Positions 14,692 to 23,351 of a DNA stretch of 64,000 bases are shown piece after piece (position 1 is the first letter of the stretch; every line of letters starts with the position of its first letter). The stretch spans positions 1 through 64,000 of the forward strand of contig JAIOPC010000017.1 in assembly GCA_021414085.1 (NCBI GenBank), in the 5' to 3' direction. The DNA is from Actinomycetes bacterium. GTDB taxonomy: Bacteria; Actinomycetota; Acidimicrobiia; Acidimicrobiales; Ilumatobacteraceae. The notes below the pieces were generated by a model. That model ran no database searches and was not told the origin of the DNA. It saw only the letters and a program-made list of their open reading frames with translations. A program made the translations under genes and the position numbers.

Positions 14692-15875
14692 CACAGTCCT
14701 GGAGGAAGTAGGCGGTTGACGTTCTCGAACCAGAAGTAGAGAACGAACACAAATGGCACGAAGCCGACGAGAAAGCACAGATACAACCGATTCGCCGCAC
14801 GACCGACGAAGTAGGCGCCTAACCCGACGGCGAACAGCAGCACGCCCCAGCCAAGCACGTGTGGAATCGCATCCGAGTCGCTGAACCAGCCGTCGCTAAA
14901 CGCGTCGTCATCGCTGAAACCGGCATCAGCCGATGGTGCCGGCGTGGTGACATCGATGCTCGCGATCGTCGACTCGGTAGGGGCGAGCGTGTCGACGGTC
15001 GCAGGCGGTTGTGTGGTTGGGGGCGGCGTGAAGACCTGCGAGCTCACTTCGGGTACAAGTGTTGCGCGAACCACCAACCGATTGCGGGCGGTGTAGGCCG
15101 GGTCGCACGTGATGAGCGCGAGCGTCGCAACGGTCGGGTCGACCGTCGGAATGACGGCGCCGTACTCGGACGGCTTCACGACCAAACTGTCGGTCACAGA
15201 GTAGGTATAGGTGCCGACGAGCGTTGTGATCTCGATCAGGTCGCCGGGCTCGAGTTGATCAAGCTCGAGAAACGGATGACCGTGGGTGGTGCGGTGTCCG
15301 GCAATTGCGGAATTGCCCAATTGTCCGGGCATCACCGTTTCGCGGAAGTGTCCCGGGCCGTCCTTCAGGTCGGCGACCGTAACGCCCTCCACCACTTGCC
15401 AGTCGAGGCCCAGGCGCGGAATACGCAGCTGTGCAACCGGATCGCCATCCGGAACGGGGTCGGCTGGCGGAGCCACCGGAACCGTTGTCGCAACCGTGGT
15501 GGTGGTCTCGCCCGCAACGGTGGTCGAGTCGTTGACGACGGGTGCCGTGGTGGTGGTGGTGGTGGTCGTGGCGGTTGCAGCGATGGTTGTCGTCGTCGAT
15601 TCGAGCTTGGCGCGGAACTCGTCCTCTAACCGGTTCTGCGCCTGCGCGGTTTGGATGCCGGTGCCCCACAGCTGATAGCCGACGAACGCAAACATCAGCA
15701 GTCCGACAGTGATCAGCATTTTGCCGATGCCGGCAACGACCCAATGCCAGTCGTGCGGACTCTTTGGCCGGGAGAAGTACGGCACTCGCTGCTGGCGGTA
15801 GCGACGAAAGCGCGCCAAAGGGGAACGCGTCGAGGAGGAGCTGTATTCGCCGCCGCTCGCCATTGACATTGCCAT
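14691..15875 (-). CDS. Class E-like sortase with C-terminal membrane extension
   Basis: A 394-residue sortase. A basic cytoplasmic N-terminus leads to a membrane helix at 47-66, then a Thr-rich linker (about 93-140). The catalytic domain holds LRIPRLGLDW at 150-159, His194 in IAGHRTTHG, Cys257 in LITCDP and Arg266/Arg270. This His-Cys-Arg set is that of a transpeptidase joining sorted proteins to cell-wall or pilin acceptors. Unusually, after a second Thr/Pro/Asp-rich linker come two more membrane helices (about 340-358 and 364-382). The start is ambiguous: ATG 15875 is chosen, with 15869, 15863 and 15917 also in frame. It is divergent from ccmA. Confidence 0.82.
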   Translation of the reverse strand: MAMSMASGGEYSSSSTRSPLARFRRYRQQRVPYFSRPKSPHDWHWVVAGIGKMLITVGLLMFAFVGYQLWGTGIQTAQAQNRLEDEFRAKLESTTTTIAATATTTTTTTTAPVVNDSTTVAGETTTTVATTVPVAPPADPVPDGDPVAQLRIPRLGLDWQVVEGVTVADLKDGPGHFRETVMPGQLGNSAIAGHRTTHGHPFLELDQLEPGDLIEITTLVGTYTYSVTDSLVVKPSEYGAVIPTVDPTVATLALITCDPAYTARNRLVVRATLVPEVSSQVFTPPPTTQPPATVDTLAPTESTIASIDVTTPAPSADAGFSDDDAFSDGWFSDSDAIPHVLGWGVLLFAVGLGAYFVGRAANRLYLCFLVGFVPFVFVLYFWFENVNRLLPPGL

Positions 15876-15917
15876 TGACGCTATCTGCCAGCAGCGCACC
15901 CGACCCGGAGCCTCCAC

Positions 15918-15923
15918 TAGCGT
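15918..15923 (+). promoter_or_regulatory. Possible -10 element for the ccm operon
   Basis: TAGCGT lies 9 bases before GTG 15933. The spacing is slightly longer than at the other leaderless genes of the window, so it is a weaker call. Confidence 0.35.
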
Positions 15924-15932
15924 CGCCGGTTA

Positions 15933-16577
15933 GTGGAACCTGCCGTAGAGCTTGTCGATGTCGTTGCAGTGCTGGGCGCTTTTCCCGTGCTGGCTGGCGC
16001 AACGCTGAGGGTAGAGCGCAGCGAGATCGTGCTGCTGCGTGGTCCTAACGGCGCAGGCAAGACATCGCTGCTGCGGTTGTGCGCGGGTCTGCTTCCGGTC
16101 GAGCGCGGAACGGCCACCGTGCTCGGCGTCGATCTCGTTCACGATCGCACCGCAGTGCGAACGCGCGTCGGGCTGCTCGGTCATGCGAACGGCCTGTACG
16201 CCGACCTCACCGTCGCCGACAACGTTCGCTTCTGGGGCGCGACCGTTGGTGCTTCGGCCGAAGAAGTGAACGCGGCGATGGAACGCATGGGATTGGCTGA
16301 TCGCCTCGCCGACGTGTCGGTCGGCCGCCTCAGTGCTGGCCAGCGCCGGCGTACCGCGCTGGCCTGCCTGATCGCACGCCGTGCCGAGCTGTGGTTGCTG
16401 GATGAGCCGCACGCCGGCCTTGATGCCGCCGGTCGCGACGAATTGGACGCAACACTGCGATCGGCCGCAGTGGCAGGCGCCACCGTGATCGTCGCCAGCC
16501 ACGAACTCGAGCGGGCTGGCTCACTAGCGACGCGTGTCGTGCAGGTGGTCGGCGGCTGCATTCGTGAGGCCCGCTAG
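15933..16577 (+). CDS. ccmA: Heme exporter ATP-binding protein CcmA
   Basis: A 214-residue ABC ATPase. Walker A is GPNGAGKT at 37-44, the signature is RLSAGQRRRTALA, Walker B is LWLLDEPHAGLD, and the switch His sits in VASHE. It lacks membrane segments and would dimerise under CcmB/CcmC. In System I, CcmABCD uses ATP to release heme-loaded CcmE. It is the first gene of a nine-gene unit and is followed by ccmB after 34 bp. The function is assigned by both motif and operon, since many ABC ATPases look alike. Confidence 0.88.
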   Translation: MEPAVELVDVVAVLGAFPVLAGATLRVERSEIVLLRGPNGAGKTSLLRLCAGLLPVERGTATVLGVDLVHDRTAVRTRVGLLGHANGLYADLTVADNVRFWGATVGASAEEVNAAMERMGLADRLADVSVGRLSAGQRRRTALACLIARRAELWLLDEPHAGLDAAGRDELDATLRSAAVAGATVIVASHELERAGSLATRVVQVVGGCIREAR

Positions 16578-16598
16578 GACAAGGACCGACCGCGGCGT

Positions 16599-16604
16599 TA
16601 GCGT
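16599..16604 (+). promoter_or_regulatory. Leaderless -10 element TAGCGT (internal)
   Basis: TAGCGT is 7 bases before ATG 16612. It may give ccmB and the following genes an extra start of transcription inside the operon. Confidence 0.4.
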
Positions 16605-16611
16605 CTCGCGC

Positions 16612-17298
16612 ATGCTGAGTGTGTGGGCGATCAGCCGTTTGGTCGCGGGCAAAGACCTACGTGTCGAGTGGCGCAGCCGCGTCGTCAGCAATCAGGTGGT
16701 GCCGTTTGCGGCGCTGATGATGGTGATGTTTGCGTTTGCGCTCGATAGCGACTCGGTACTCAAACGTGTCGCTCCCGGGTTGGTGTGGCTCGCCGCGATG
16801 TTCAGCCTGCTGGTGATCGTGCAGCGGGCGTTCGCCGTCGAGACCGCCGACGGCGCACTCGACGCGCTGCGGGTCGCTGGCGTGCGCGGCGCTGGCATCT
16901 TCGTCGGCAAGGCGCTAGCGCTGGCCGCACAACTAGCCGTGCTGGAACTGATCCTGCTCGGGGCCGCCATCGTGCTGTACGACACACATCTCGTTGGCTC
17001 TGGGATCGCCTTGCTGGCGTGTACGTATCTGACCGCGACCCTCGGTTTGTCGTTCGTCGGCACGCTGTATGGCGGACTGGCCGCCGGCGCGAAGGGCCGC
17101 GAGACGTTGCTGCCACTGCTGATGCTGCCCGTCGCCGCCCCGGTGCTGATTGGGGCCACCCGCGCGACCGAAGCCGCGCTTGGAACTGCCGGAGCGACCA
17201 CCAGTGACGGTTGGCCGTGGATCGGTCTGTTGGCCTTGTTCGCCGTAGCCTTCGGGATCGGCGGAACCCTGGCGTTCGGCTCACTGATCGACGAATGA
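16612..17298 (+). CDS. ccmB: Heme exporter membrane protein CcmB
   Basis: A 228-residue, six-helix membrane protein. KDLRVEWRSR near the N-terminus is the typical CcmB cytoplasmic opening, and LLPLLMLPVAAPVLIGA is the conserved late helix. It forms the membrane channel partner of CcmA. The start is ATG 16612. Codons further upstream belong to the ccmA overlap region and are not needed. It is separated from ccmC by a single base. Confidence 0.88.
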   Translation: MLSVWAISRLVAGKDLRVEWRSRVVSNQVVPFAALMMVMFAFALDSDSVLKRVAPGLVWLAAMFSLLVIVQRAFAVETADGALDALRVAGVRGAGIFVGKALALAAQLAVLELILLGAAIVLYDTHLVGSGIALLACTYLTATLGLSFVGTLYGGLAAGAKGRETLLPLLMLPVAAPVLIGATRATEAALGTAGATTSDGWPWIGLLALFAVAFGIGGTLAFGSLIDE

Positions 17299-17299
17299 C

Positions 17300-18034
17300 A
17301 TGCCTCGAACAATGAACCATTTCGGACCAACCTCCACTCGCTTTACACGGGCGCTGGGCGTGGCCACGATCCTCGGCCTCGGCTGGCTCGCCGTGTTCGG
17401 ACTGTTGCTCTCGCCCGACGATGTGGTGCAAGGCAGCTACGCCCGCTTGTTGTACATCCACGTGCCTTCGGCATGGTTGGCCTATCTCGCGTTCGGAGTT
17501 ACCGGTCTCGCCAGCGGCGCTTACCTGTGGCCGCGCACGCGCAGCATGCAATGGGATCGCATCGCCGGTGCCAGCGCCGAAGTAGGTGTGCTCTTCATGG
17601 CACTCGCGCTCGTTACCGGCAGCCTGTGGGGCAAGGTCACGTGGGGCACGTACTGGACGTGGGACTCGCGCCTGACGACAACCGCGTTCCTGTTCGTCAC
17701 CTACATCGGCTACCTCGCTGTGCGCGACCTCGGCGGCAGCCACGAGCAACGTGCGCGCCGCAGCGCCGTTCTCGCGCTCTTAGCGGTGTTGGAAGTGCCG
17801 CTCGTCCACTTCAGCGTTTCCTGGTGGCGACCACTGCATCAGGCGGAAACGATCGAGCGCGGTGGTTTGAAGGGCTTGATGTTGTTCAGCTTCTTCGTTG
17901 GCATGATCGCCTTCACGCTGTTGTACGTGTGGCTAGTGATGCACCGCCAGCGTCTCATGATGTTGAACGACATGATCGACGACAGCGGTCTCGATCGCGC
18001 GCTCGCCGAACGACGCAACGAGGTCGCACCATGA
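17300..18034 (+). CDS. ccmC: Heme delivery protein CcmC
   Basis: A 244-residue, six-helix heme-handling protein. The tryptophan-rich motif WGTYWTWD is at 115-122. The flanking histidines lie in YIHVPSAW (His54) and in LVHFSVSWW, matching the heme ligands of the family. CcmC loads heme on CcmE at the outer face of the membrane. Its stop overlaps the ccmD start (ATGA, 18031-18034). Length and motif are normal for the family. Confidence 0.92.
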   Translation: MPRTMNHFGPTSTRFTRALGVATILGLGWLAVFGLLLSPDDVVQGSYARLLYIHVPSAWLAYLAFGVTGLASGAYLWPRTRSMQWDRIAGASAEVGVLFMALALVTGSLWGKVTWGTYWTWDSRLTTTAFLFVTYIGYLAVRDLGGSHEQRARRSAVLALLAVLEVPLVHFSVSWWRPLHQAETIERGGLKGLMLFSFFVGMIAFTLLYVWLVMHRQRLMMLNDMIDDSGLDRALAERRNEVAP

Positions 18035-18174
18035 TCGCACTGCGCAACGCCGCCCACGTCGTCGGTTCGTATGCGATCACGTTCGCTGCTATCGCCGTGT
18101 ACACCTGGAATCTGTTGCGGCGAGCCCGCAAGGCAGCGCGGCAGGTGCCGGTCGAGGATCGCCCGTGGACTTAA
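18031..18174 (+). CDS. ccmD: Small heme exporter subunit CcmD
   Basis: A 47-residue protein, easily missed. It starts MIALRNAAHVVGSY, has one membrane helix (about residues 14-29) and a basic cytoplasmic tail LLRRARKAARQ. Size, topology and place between ccmC and ccmE match CcmD, which stabilises the CcmABC-CcmE complex. It overlaps ccmC by 4 bases and ccmE by 10, so the three are translationally linked. Confidence 0.82.
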   Translation: MIALRNAAHVVGSYAITFAAIAVYTWNLLRRARKAARQVPVEDRPWT

Positions 18175-18659
18175 GCCCGCGCGAAGTTGTCGCAACCGCA
18201 CCCCGCGGTCGCAAGAAGCCGTGGTTCGCATACGCAGTGCTCGCGCTGGTGCTGATCGCTGGCGGGGTAGTAGTCGCGAAGTTCCTCACCTCAGCGCTCG
18301 ACTACTACTGCAACGTCGATGAAGTCGGCGTGAAGGATGGTTGCGACGAGGGTCGCAACATCCGCATTCAAGGCACTGTCGAGCAAGGCAGCGTCGAGAC
18401 AAACGATGCGACCACCAACTTCATCATCACGTTCAATGGCGCGTCAATGCCGGTGGAATTGGGCAGCGAGCCGACCGGGTTGTTCCAGGAGTGCATCCCT
18501 GTCGTAGTCACCGGCAAGGTGCTGCGTGCCGACGATGGAACGCGTTACTTCGCCGGCGAAGAGGTGATCGTCAAACACGACAATCAGTACGACGCCGAAA
18601 ATGAAGAGCGTCTCGATGAGGCGAACGCGGAGGCAGCGGCGTGCTCGCGGAAGGGCTGA
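18165..18659 (+). CDS. ccmE: Heme chaperone CcmE
   Basis: A 164-residue protein from GTG 18165. It has an N-terminal membrane anchor (about 20-43) and an external OB-fold domain. The heme-binding motif is His138-x3-Tyr142 in VKHDNQYD, so this is the histidine type of CcmE, not the Cys variant of some archaea and other bacteria. Three additional cysteines (49, 60, 110) lie in the external domain, which is unusual. The C-terminus has an acidic helix. It overlaps ccmD and ccmF. Confidence 0.88.
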   Translation: MDLSPREVVATAPRGRKKPWFAYAVLALVLIAGGVVVAKFLTSALDYYCNVDEVGVKDGCDEGRNIRIQGTVEQGSVETNDATTNFIITFNGASMPVELGSEPTGLFQECIPVVVTGKVLRADDGTRYFAGEEVIVKHDNQYDAENEERLDEANAEAAACSRKG

Positions 18660-20638
18660 ACGGTGTACTTGGTCACTCGGCGCTGATCGTCGGGTTCGCG
18701 GCCTCGTTGTTCGGTGCGATGGCGTTGGCATCGGCCACGCTGCTGAAGAACCCGAGGCTTGTGCGAACCGTGCAGGCGTACGGAACGCTCGCGCTGATCA
18801 GCGCCGTACTCGCCATCGTCGTGATGGAACGTGGGCTGATTACGCGCGACTGGTCGCTGGCCTACGTACAGAAAGTCGGCAGCAATAACACGCCGGCGCT
18901 CTACAACGTCACCGCGCTGTGGAGTGCGTTGGAGGGCAGCATCCTGCTGTGGTTGTTGCTGCTCGCGATCTATTCGTACGTGATCATGCGCCGCTACCGC
19001 AATCGACTCGGCGACCCCTTGGTCGCGTGGGCGCTAGTCGTGATGTTTCTTGTCTCCGCGTTCTTCTTCTTCCTCGCGCTGGGGCCGACCGATGCGTTCC
19101 TCGCGGCTGCGCCACCGGACTTCTTGAAGTGCTGCAAGGGACCAAATCCACTGCTGCAAAATCACGTGCTGGTGCTGTTCCACCCGCCGATCCTGTATCT
19201 CGGGTTCGTCGGCTTCACGGTTCCATTCGCGTTTGCCATCGCGGCGCTGATCACTGGCCGCGTCGGCGAGGGTTGGCTGGTCGAAACTCGCCGTTGGGCA
19301 CTCTTCGCTTGGGGCTTTCTGACGCTGGGAATCCTGCTCGGTGGCTGGTGGAGCTACGAGGTGCTCGGTTGGGGCGGCGTGTGGGGTTGGGACCCAGTCG
19401 AGAACGCGAGCTTTCTGCCATGGCTCACCGGCACGGCCTACATCCACTCGGTGATGGTGCAAGAGCGTCGCGGCATGCTGCGCGTGTGGAACCTCAGCTT
19501 GTTGGTCGCAACCTTCTCGCTGACCATCCTGGGCACGTTCCTCACTCGCAGCGGCGTGATCAACAGCGTTCACGCGTTTAGCGATGGCGAGATTGGCCCG
19601 TGCCTGCTCGGCGCTTTCGGCGTCATCCTTGTGGTGTCGTTGGCACTCATCGCGTGGCGCGGTGATCAACTTCGTTCGCCAGGCGCGATCGACTCCGCCG
19701 TTTCGCGCGAGGGAGCATTCCTGGCAAACAACGCGGTGTTTGCGTTGTTCGCATTCGTCGTGCTGCTTGGCACCGTCTTCCCTCTCATCGTTGAGGCCAA
19801 GGACGATCGCAAGATCTCCGTTGGTTCGCCGTTCTTCGACACGATGAGTCGCCCGATTGGTCTCGTGCTGTTGTTCCTGATGGCTGTCGCACCAGCGCTG
19901 CCGTGGCGCAAGGCGAGCGGCGAGTTGTTGCGTGATCGCCTGTTCTGGCCCGCATGGTGTGGTGCTGGCACGCTCGCGCTGGCGGTCGTGCTTGGTGGCA
20001 ATGGGTTCGCGCCGTTGCTCGCGTTCGGCCTCGCAGGATTCGCTGCCGGTGCGGCGCTGCGCCAGTTGGTGTTGGCGACGCGCCGCCAGGGGCTGCGCGG
20101 TTTGGTGGGCCGCACCAACGGCGGCATGATCGTGCACCTCGGCGTCATTCTGGTCGCAGTCGCGTTGGCGGCCTCCAACAGCTACACGCGCGCTGGTGAG
20201 TTCACCGTGGCCAAGGGCGAGACCATCTCGTTCGCTGGCCACACGTTCACGCTGATCGATCTCACCGACTTCACCACCTCGCGGTCGGTCGGCATTCGAG
20301 CGCAGGTCAGCATCGACGGCGGGCAGGCGTATGCGCCCGCGATCAGCAAGTACACGGCGTTCGGACAGGACATCGCGACGCCGAGCGTGAAGAGCGGAAT
20401 CGCCAACGACATTTACCTCACGCTTGAAGCGGGTTCGCAGCCCAGCAGCGGCACCGCCAAGCTGAAGATCTTCATCAAGCCGATGGTGCTGTGGATGTGG
20501 ATCGGCGGCGGATTGATCGCGTTCGGCACACTGCTCGCCGCGTTCCCGGGACGCAATCGACGTAAACCAACCGACCCGGTGTCGGCGCCAATCGCCTTTG
20601 ACCTGAACGACCCTGCACAGGAGGTGGCCGGTGTCTGA
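18641..20638 (+). CDS. ccmF: Cytochrome c heme lyase CcmF
   Basis: A 665-residue membrane protein with about 14 helices. The Trp-rich motif reads WGGVWGWDPVENASFLPW, followed by HSVMVQERRGML and the conserved GTFLTRSGV. Heme-ligand histidines are seen in LFHPPILYLG and VHAFSDG. CcmF takes heme from CcmE and joins it to apocytochrome CXXCH sites. The start is GTG 18641, overlapping ccmE by 19 bases. The periplasmic loop before the last helix (about 525-620) is complete. The stop overlaps ccmG. Confidence 0.93.
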   Translation: MLAEGLNGVLGHSALIVGFAASLFGAMALASATLLKNPRLVRTVQAYGTLALISAVLAIVVMERGLITRDWSLAYVQKVGSNNTPALYNVTALWSALEGSILLWLLLLAIYSYVIMRRYRNRLGDPLVAWALVVMFLVSAFFFFLALGPTDAFLAAAPPDFLKCCKGPNPLLQNHVLVLFHPPILYLGFVGFTVPFAFAIAALITGRVGEGWLVETRRWALFAWGFLTLGILLGGWWSYEVLGWGGVWGWDPVENASFLPWLTGTAYIHSVMVQERRGMLRVWNLSLLVATFSLTILGTFLTRSGVINSVHAFSDGEIGPCLLGAFGVILVVSLALIAWRGDQLRSPGAIDSAVSREGAFLANNAVFALFAFVVLLGTVFPLIVEAKDDRKISVGSPFFDTMSRPIGLVLLFLMAVAPALPWRKASGELLRDRLFWPAWCGAGTLALAVVLGGNGFAPLLAFGLAGFAAGAALRQLVLATRRQGLRGLVGRTNGGMIVHLGVILVAVALAASNSYTRAGEFTVAKGETISFAGHTFTLIDLTDFTTSRSVGIRAQVSIDGGQAYAPAISKYTAFGQDIATPSVKSGIANDIYLTLEAGSQPSSGTAKLKIFIKPMVLWMWIGGGLIAFGTLLAAFPGRNRRKPTDPVSAPIAFDLNDPAQEVAGV

Positions 20639-21209
20639 GGAGATCTCGCGACGTCGAATCGCCCCAGTTGTCGTACTCGTGGTCGCCGCTGTGCTTGGTG
20701 GGTTGTTTTGGGTACTCGCCAGCGGCAAGTCTGAGAACGACACGTCCGGAGTGATCGAAAGCCATCTGCTCGGTGAACCGGCGCCGTCGGTGCGCAGCAC
20801 AACACTCGACGACGAATCCTTCGATCTCGCTCGCCGCAAGGGCAGCTGGGTCGTGCTGAACTTCTTCAACTCGACGTGTGTCCCGTGCGTGGCCGAGCAT
20901 CCCGAACTGGTGCGGTTTGTCGAGCAGCAGGCAACGCTCGCCGCTGATGGAGCGGAGTTCTACACGATCCTGCAGTACGGCGATCGCATCGCGAGTGTTC
21001 GCGCGTTCTTCGAGGAACGCGACGGTGACTGGCCGGTGGTTCGTGACGATGATGGCGGCATCAACGTCTCGTTCGGCGTTGCACAGGTGCCTGAAACGTT
21101 CATCATCGACCCAGATGGAATCGTGCGCCTGCGCTGGGCCGGGCCGATCGATGCTGCGACGTTATCGACGCTGGTGCAAGAGCAACGTGAGGCGTACGCA
21201 CTGCGATGA
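20631..21209 (+). CDS. ccmG: Thiol:disulfide protein CcmG/DsbE-like
   Basis: A 192-residue membrane-tethered thioredoxin-fold protein. It has one N-terminal helix (about 12-30), then the redox motif Cys83-Val-Pro-Cys86 in NSTCVPCVAEHPE, the cis-Pro region VPETFIID and DGIVRLRWAG. It reduces the CXXCH cysteines of apocytochromes, or CcmH, outside the membrane. The electron donor (CcdA/DsbD) is not in the window. The GTG start overlaps the ccmF stop by 8 bases, and the stop overlaps ccmH (ATGA). Confidence 0.88.
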   Translation: MSEEISRRRIAPVVVLVVAAVLGGLFWVLASGKSENDTSGVIESHLLGEPAPSVRSTTLDDESFDLARRKGSWVVLNFFNSTCVPCVAEHPELVRFVEQQATLAADGAEFYTILQYGDRIASVRAFFEERDGDWPVVRDDDGGINVSFGVAQVPETFIIDPDGIVRLRWAGPIDAATLSTLVQEQREAYALR

Positions 21210-21673
21210 AGCAAGTGAAGCGTTGGCCGGGCTGGGTGTTGCTCGTGATGGTCGTTGCTGGCCTGCTGGCGTTCGGTACGACGCGCGACGCGGGTGCTCG
21301 CACGCCCGAGGAGCGCGTTGAGGAGATCAGCAAGCAGCTCGCCTGTCCGGTGTGTAACGGCGAGACCGTCTACGAGTCTCGCAACACGCAGTCCGCTTCG
21401 ATTCGCACCGAGATAAAGGCGCAGGTGACCACTACTGACGCCACCGACGACGAGATCATCGCCTACATCGTGCAAAACTTCGACGCCAAAACGCTGCTGG
21501 TACCCAGGGCGACAGGTTTTGAGTCGTTGGTTTGGGTGCTGCCGTCGGTGGCGATCGTGTGCGCGGCAGTCGGTCTGTTCTTTGTCTTTCGCCGCTGGCG
21601 GCTGGCCGCCGATCTAGTTCCTAGCGACGACGATCGCGCGCTCGTTGATGCCGAACTGAGGGCCGACTCGTGA
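21206..21673 (+). CDS. ccmH: Cytochrome c maturation protein CcmH
   Basis: A 155-residue protein. It has an N-terminal signal-anchor helix, then ERVEEISKQLACPVCNGET with the redox pair Cys47/Cys50, then the three-helix CcmH domain (IRTEIKAQV, DDEIIAYIVQNF) and a second membrane helix at about 108-127. The motif matches the LRCPVCQ signature of the family. It presents apocytochrome thiols to CcmF. It is coupled on both sides by overlaps. Confidence 0.9.
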   Translation: MKQVKRWPGWVLLVMVVAGLLAFGTTRDAGARTPEERVEEISKQLACPVCNGETVYESRNTQSASIRTEIKAQVTTTDATDDEIIAYIVQNFDAKTLLVPRATGFESLVWVLPSVAIVCAAVGLFFVFRRWRLAADLVPSDDDRALVDAELRADS

Positions 21674-22371
21674 GTTCGGAGCGCCTCGAGGAAGAACGCC
21701 GTTTCCTGCTGGGAAGCATTCGCGATCTTGAACGCGAGCACGAAGTCGGCGATGTGTCTGCCGACGACTATCACGCGTTGCGCGACGGCTACGTCGCTCG
21801 TGCAGCAGCCGTGCTGCGCGAGCTAGAGGACGGCAAGGACACGACCACGCCGCCACCCAAGCAACGGTGGATGCGACGACTCGCGATTGTCGGCGCCACC
21901 CTTGCGATCGCCGCTGCGCTCGGAATCTTCGTCGCGCAGTCCGCCGGGCAACGATTGCCCGGCCAGAGTCTCACCGGTGGTCAACCGGCCGACGAGGTCG
22001 CAGTGCAGCTCGCCGAGGGTCGTCGGCTGCTGAACCTCGGTCAGCTCGACGACTCGATCGTTGCCTACGAGCGTGTGCAGCAGCTGGAGCCCACCAATGC
22101 TGAGGCGGCGACATACGTCGGCTGGCTGAGCGTGCTGAGTGCAGATGCAGCCAGTGACTCTGCCGGCGTGCAAGACGGAATTCGATTGCTGGCAGAAGCG
22201 ACGACCCTCGACGAGACCTACGCCGACCCGCATTGCCTGCTCGCGGTCGCGCTGCACAACTTCACCGGTGACAGCGACCCGACATTGCTGGAACGCGAGG
22301 TGCAGGCGTGCCTCGCTCTCGACCCACCGGCCGACATGGTGCCAATGATCGAGGGACTGCTCAGCCCGTAA
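21670..22371 (+). CDS. CcmI-like TPR membrane protein
   Basis: A 233-residue protein from GTG 21670. An N-terminal cytoplasmic helical segment (ERLEEERRFLLGSIRDLE, then VGDVSADDYHALRDGYVARAA) is typical of the CcmI/CcmH C-terminal family. One membrane helix lies at about 69-87, and external TPR-like repeats follow (EGRRLLNLGQLDDSIVAYER, then PTNAEAATYVGWL). CcmI chaperones apocytochromes to the lyase. It is the last ccm gene and overlaps the convergent dehydratase gene by 11 bases. Confidence 0.78.
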   Translation: MSSERLEEERRFLLGSIRDLEREHEVGDVSADDYHALRDGYVARAAAVLRELEDGKDTTTPPPKQRWMRRLAIVGATLAIAAALGIFVAQSAGQRLPGQSLTGGQPADEVAVQLAEGRRLLNLGQLDDSIVAYERVQQLEPTNAEAATYVGWLSVLSADAASDSAGVQDGIRLLAEATTLDETYADPHCLLAVALHNFTGDSDPTLLEREVQACLALDPPADMVPMIEGLLSP

Positions 22372-23326
22372 CGGTTGCCGGGTCGCAGTTCGCGCCGCAC
22401 ACAACAACGACGATTCGTTCGTCGGGTTCTGGAACGTACGCACCGCTGTGCAGCGCGGCAAACGCGGTTGCTCCGCCGGGCTCGACGATCAACCGCAGTC
22501 GATCCCACAGCAATCGCTGTGCGGCACGAATCGCGTCGTCATCGACGGTTACCGAATGCGACACGTACGGGCCCACGATGCTCCACGCCACCGAACCAAG
22601 CCGACGAGCGCCCAGCGAGTCGCTCGCAACGCCAGCAACTGTCACATCGACAGGTTCGCCAGCGATGCGTGCCGCATTGAGGCACTGGCTGGTCGTTGGC
22701 TCCACGCTCACGACGCGCTTGCGTCCTTCGAACCATGCCGCCTGGCCGGCGGTGAACCCGCCGCCGCCAGTGGCGACGAGCAGCGTGTCGAAGCCGGCGG
22801 GCGCCATCTGTGCTTCGAGCTCAAGCGACATCGTGCCTTGCCCTGCGACTACATCGGGATGCTCAAACGGGTGCACAGCGAGCGCGCCCGTCTCCGCTTG
22901 CCGTTGGATCGCCGCGGCCTGTGCATCGTCGTACAGACCGTCGACCACATTCACAGTCGCGCCCAGCGATGCGATGCGATCGCGCTTCATGGCCGGACTG
23001 CTTGACGGCACAAAGACCTCCGCCCGAATGCCGAGTGCTCGGGCGACGAACGCAACCGCGGCCCCGTGGTTGCCGCCCGATGCTGCGATAAGACCCGCCT
23101 CGGGTAGCGGACCCGCCGCGAGCACACGATTGAACGCGCCGCGTGACTTGAAGCTGCCGACGTGCTGCAACAACTCCAGCTTCAAGGTCAGCGTGTTGGC
23201 GAACGGCAGATCGAACTCGCTTGCCGCTACTTGCATGATCGGTGTCACCCGCACCCTGCCGGCGATGCGTTGCGCAGCCGCTCGAATGTCAGCAGGCGTA
23301 ACGGCGGGAGTAACGGCAGACGTCAT
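22361..23326 (-). CDS. Threonine/serine dehydratase-like PLP enzyme
   Basis: A 321-residue fold-type II PLP enzyme. The Schiff-base lysine is Lys60 in HVGSFKSRGA, the substrate-loop motif is ASGGNHGAAVA, and the phosphate-binding loop is ATGGGGFTAG. It lacks a regulatory ACT domain, as in catabolic threonine dehydratase or serine racemase. The likely reaction is deamination of threonine or serine to the 2-oxoacid. A leaderless -10 (TAGGCT) sits 6 bases upstream. It is convergent with the ccm operon. Confidence 0.85.
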   Translation of the reverse strand: MTSAVTPAVTPADIRAAAQRIAGRVRVTPIMQVAASEFDLPFANTLTLKLELLQHVGSFKSRGAFNRVLAAGPLPEAGLIAASGGNHGAAVAFVARALGIRAEVFVPSSSPAMKRDRIASLGATVNVVDGLYDDAQAAAIQRQAETGALAVHPFEHPDVVAGQGTMSLELEAQMAPAGFDTLLVATGGGGFTAGQAAWFEGRKRVVSVEPTTSQCLNAARIAGEPVDVTVAGVASDSLGARRLGSVAWSIVGPYVSHSVTVDDDAIRAAQRLLWDRLRLIVEPGGATAFAALHSGAYVPEPDERIVVVVCGANCDPATVTG

Positions 23327-23332
23327 GGGCCG

Positions 23333-23338
23333 AGCCTA
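23333..23338 (-). promoter_or_regulatory. Leaderless -10 element TAGGCT
   Basis: TAGGCT, read leftward, is 6 bases before the ATG of the dehydratase gene. Confidence 0.5.
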
Positions 23339-23351
23339 AAGGCGAAACGAG

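Noticed and set aside
19034-20869. 611-codon antisense frame opposite ccmF
   Set aside because: Shadow frame with low-complexity Arg/Gln/Glu composition.
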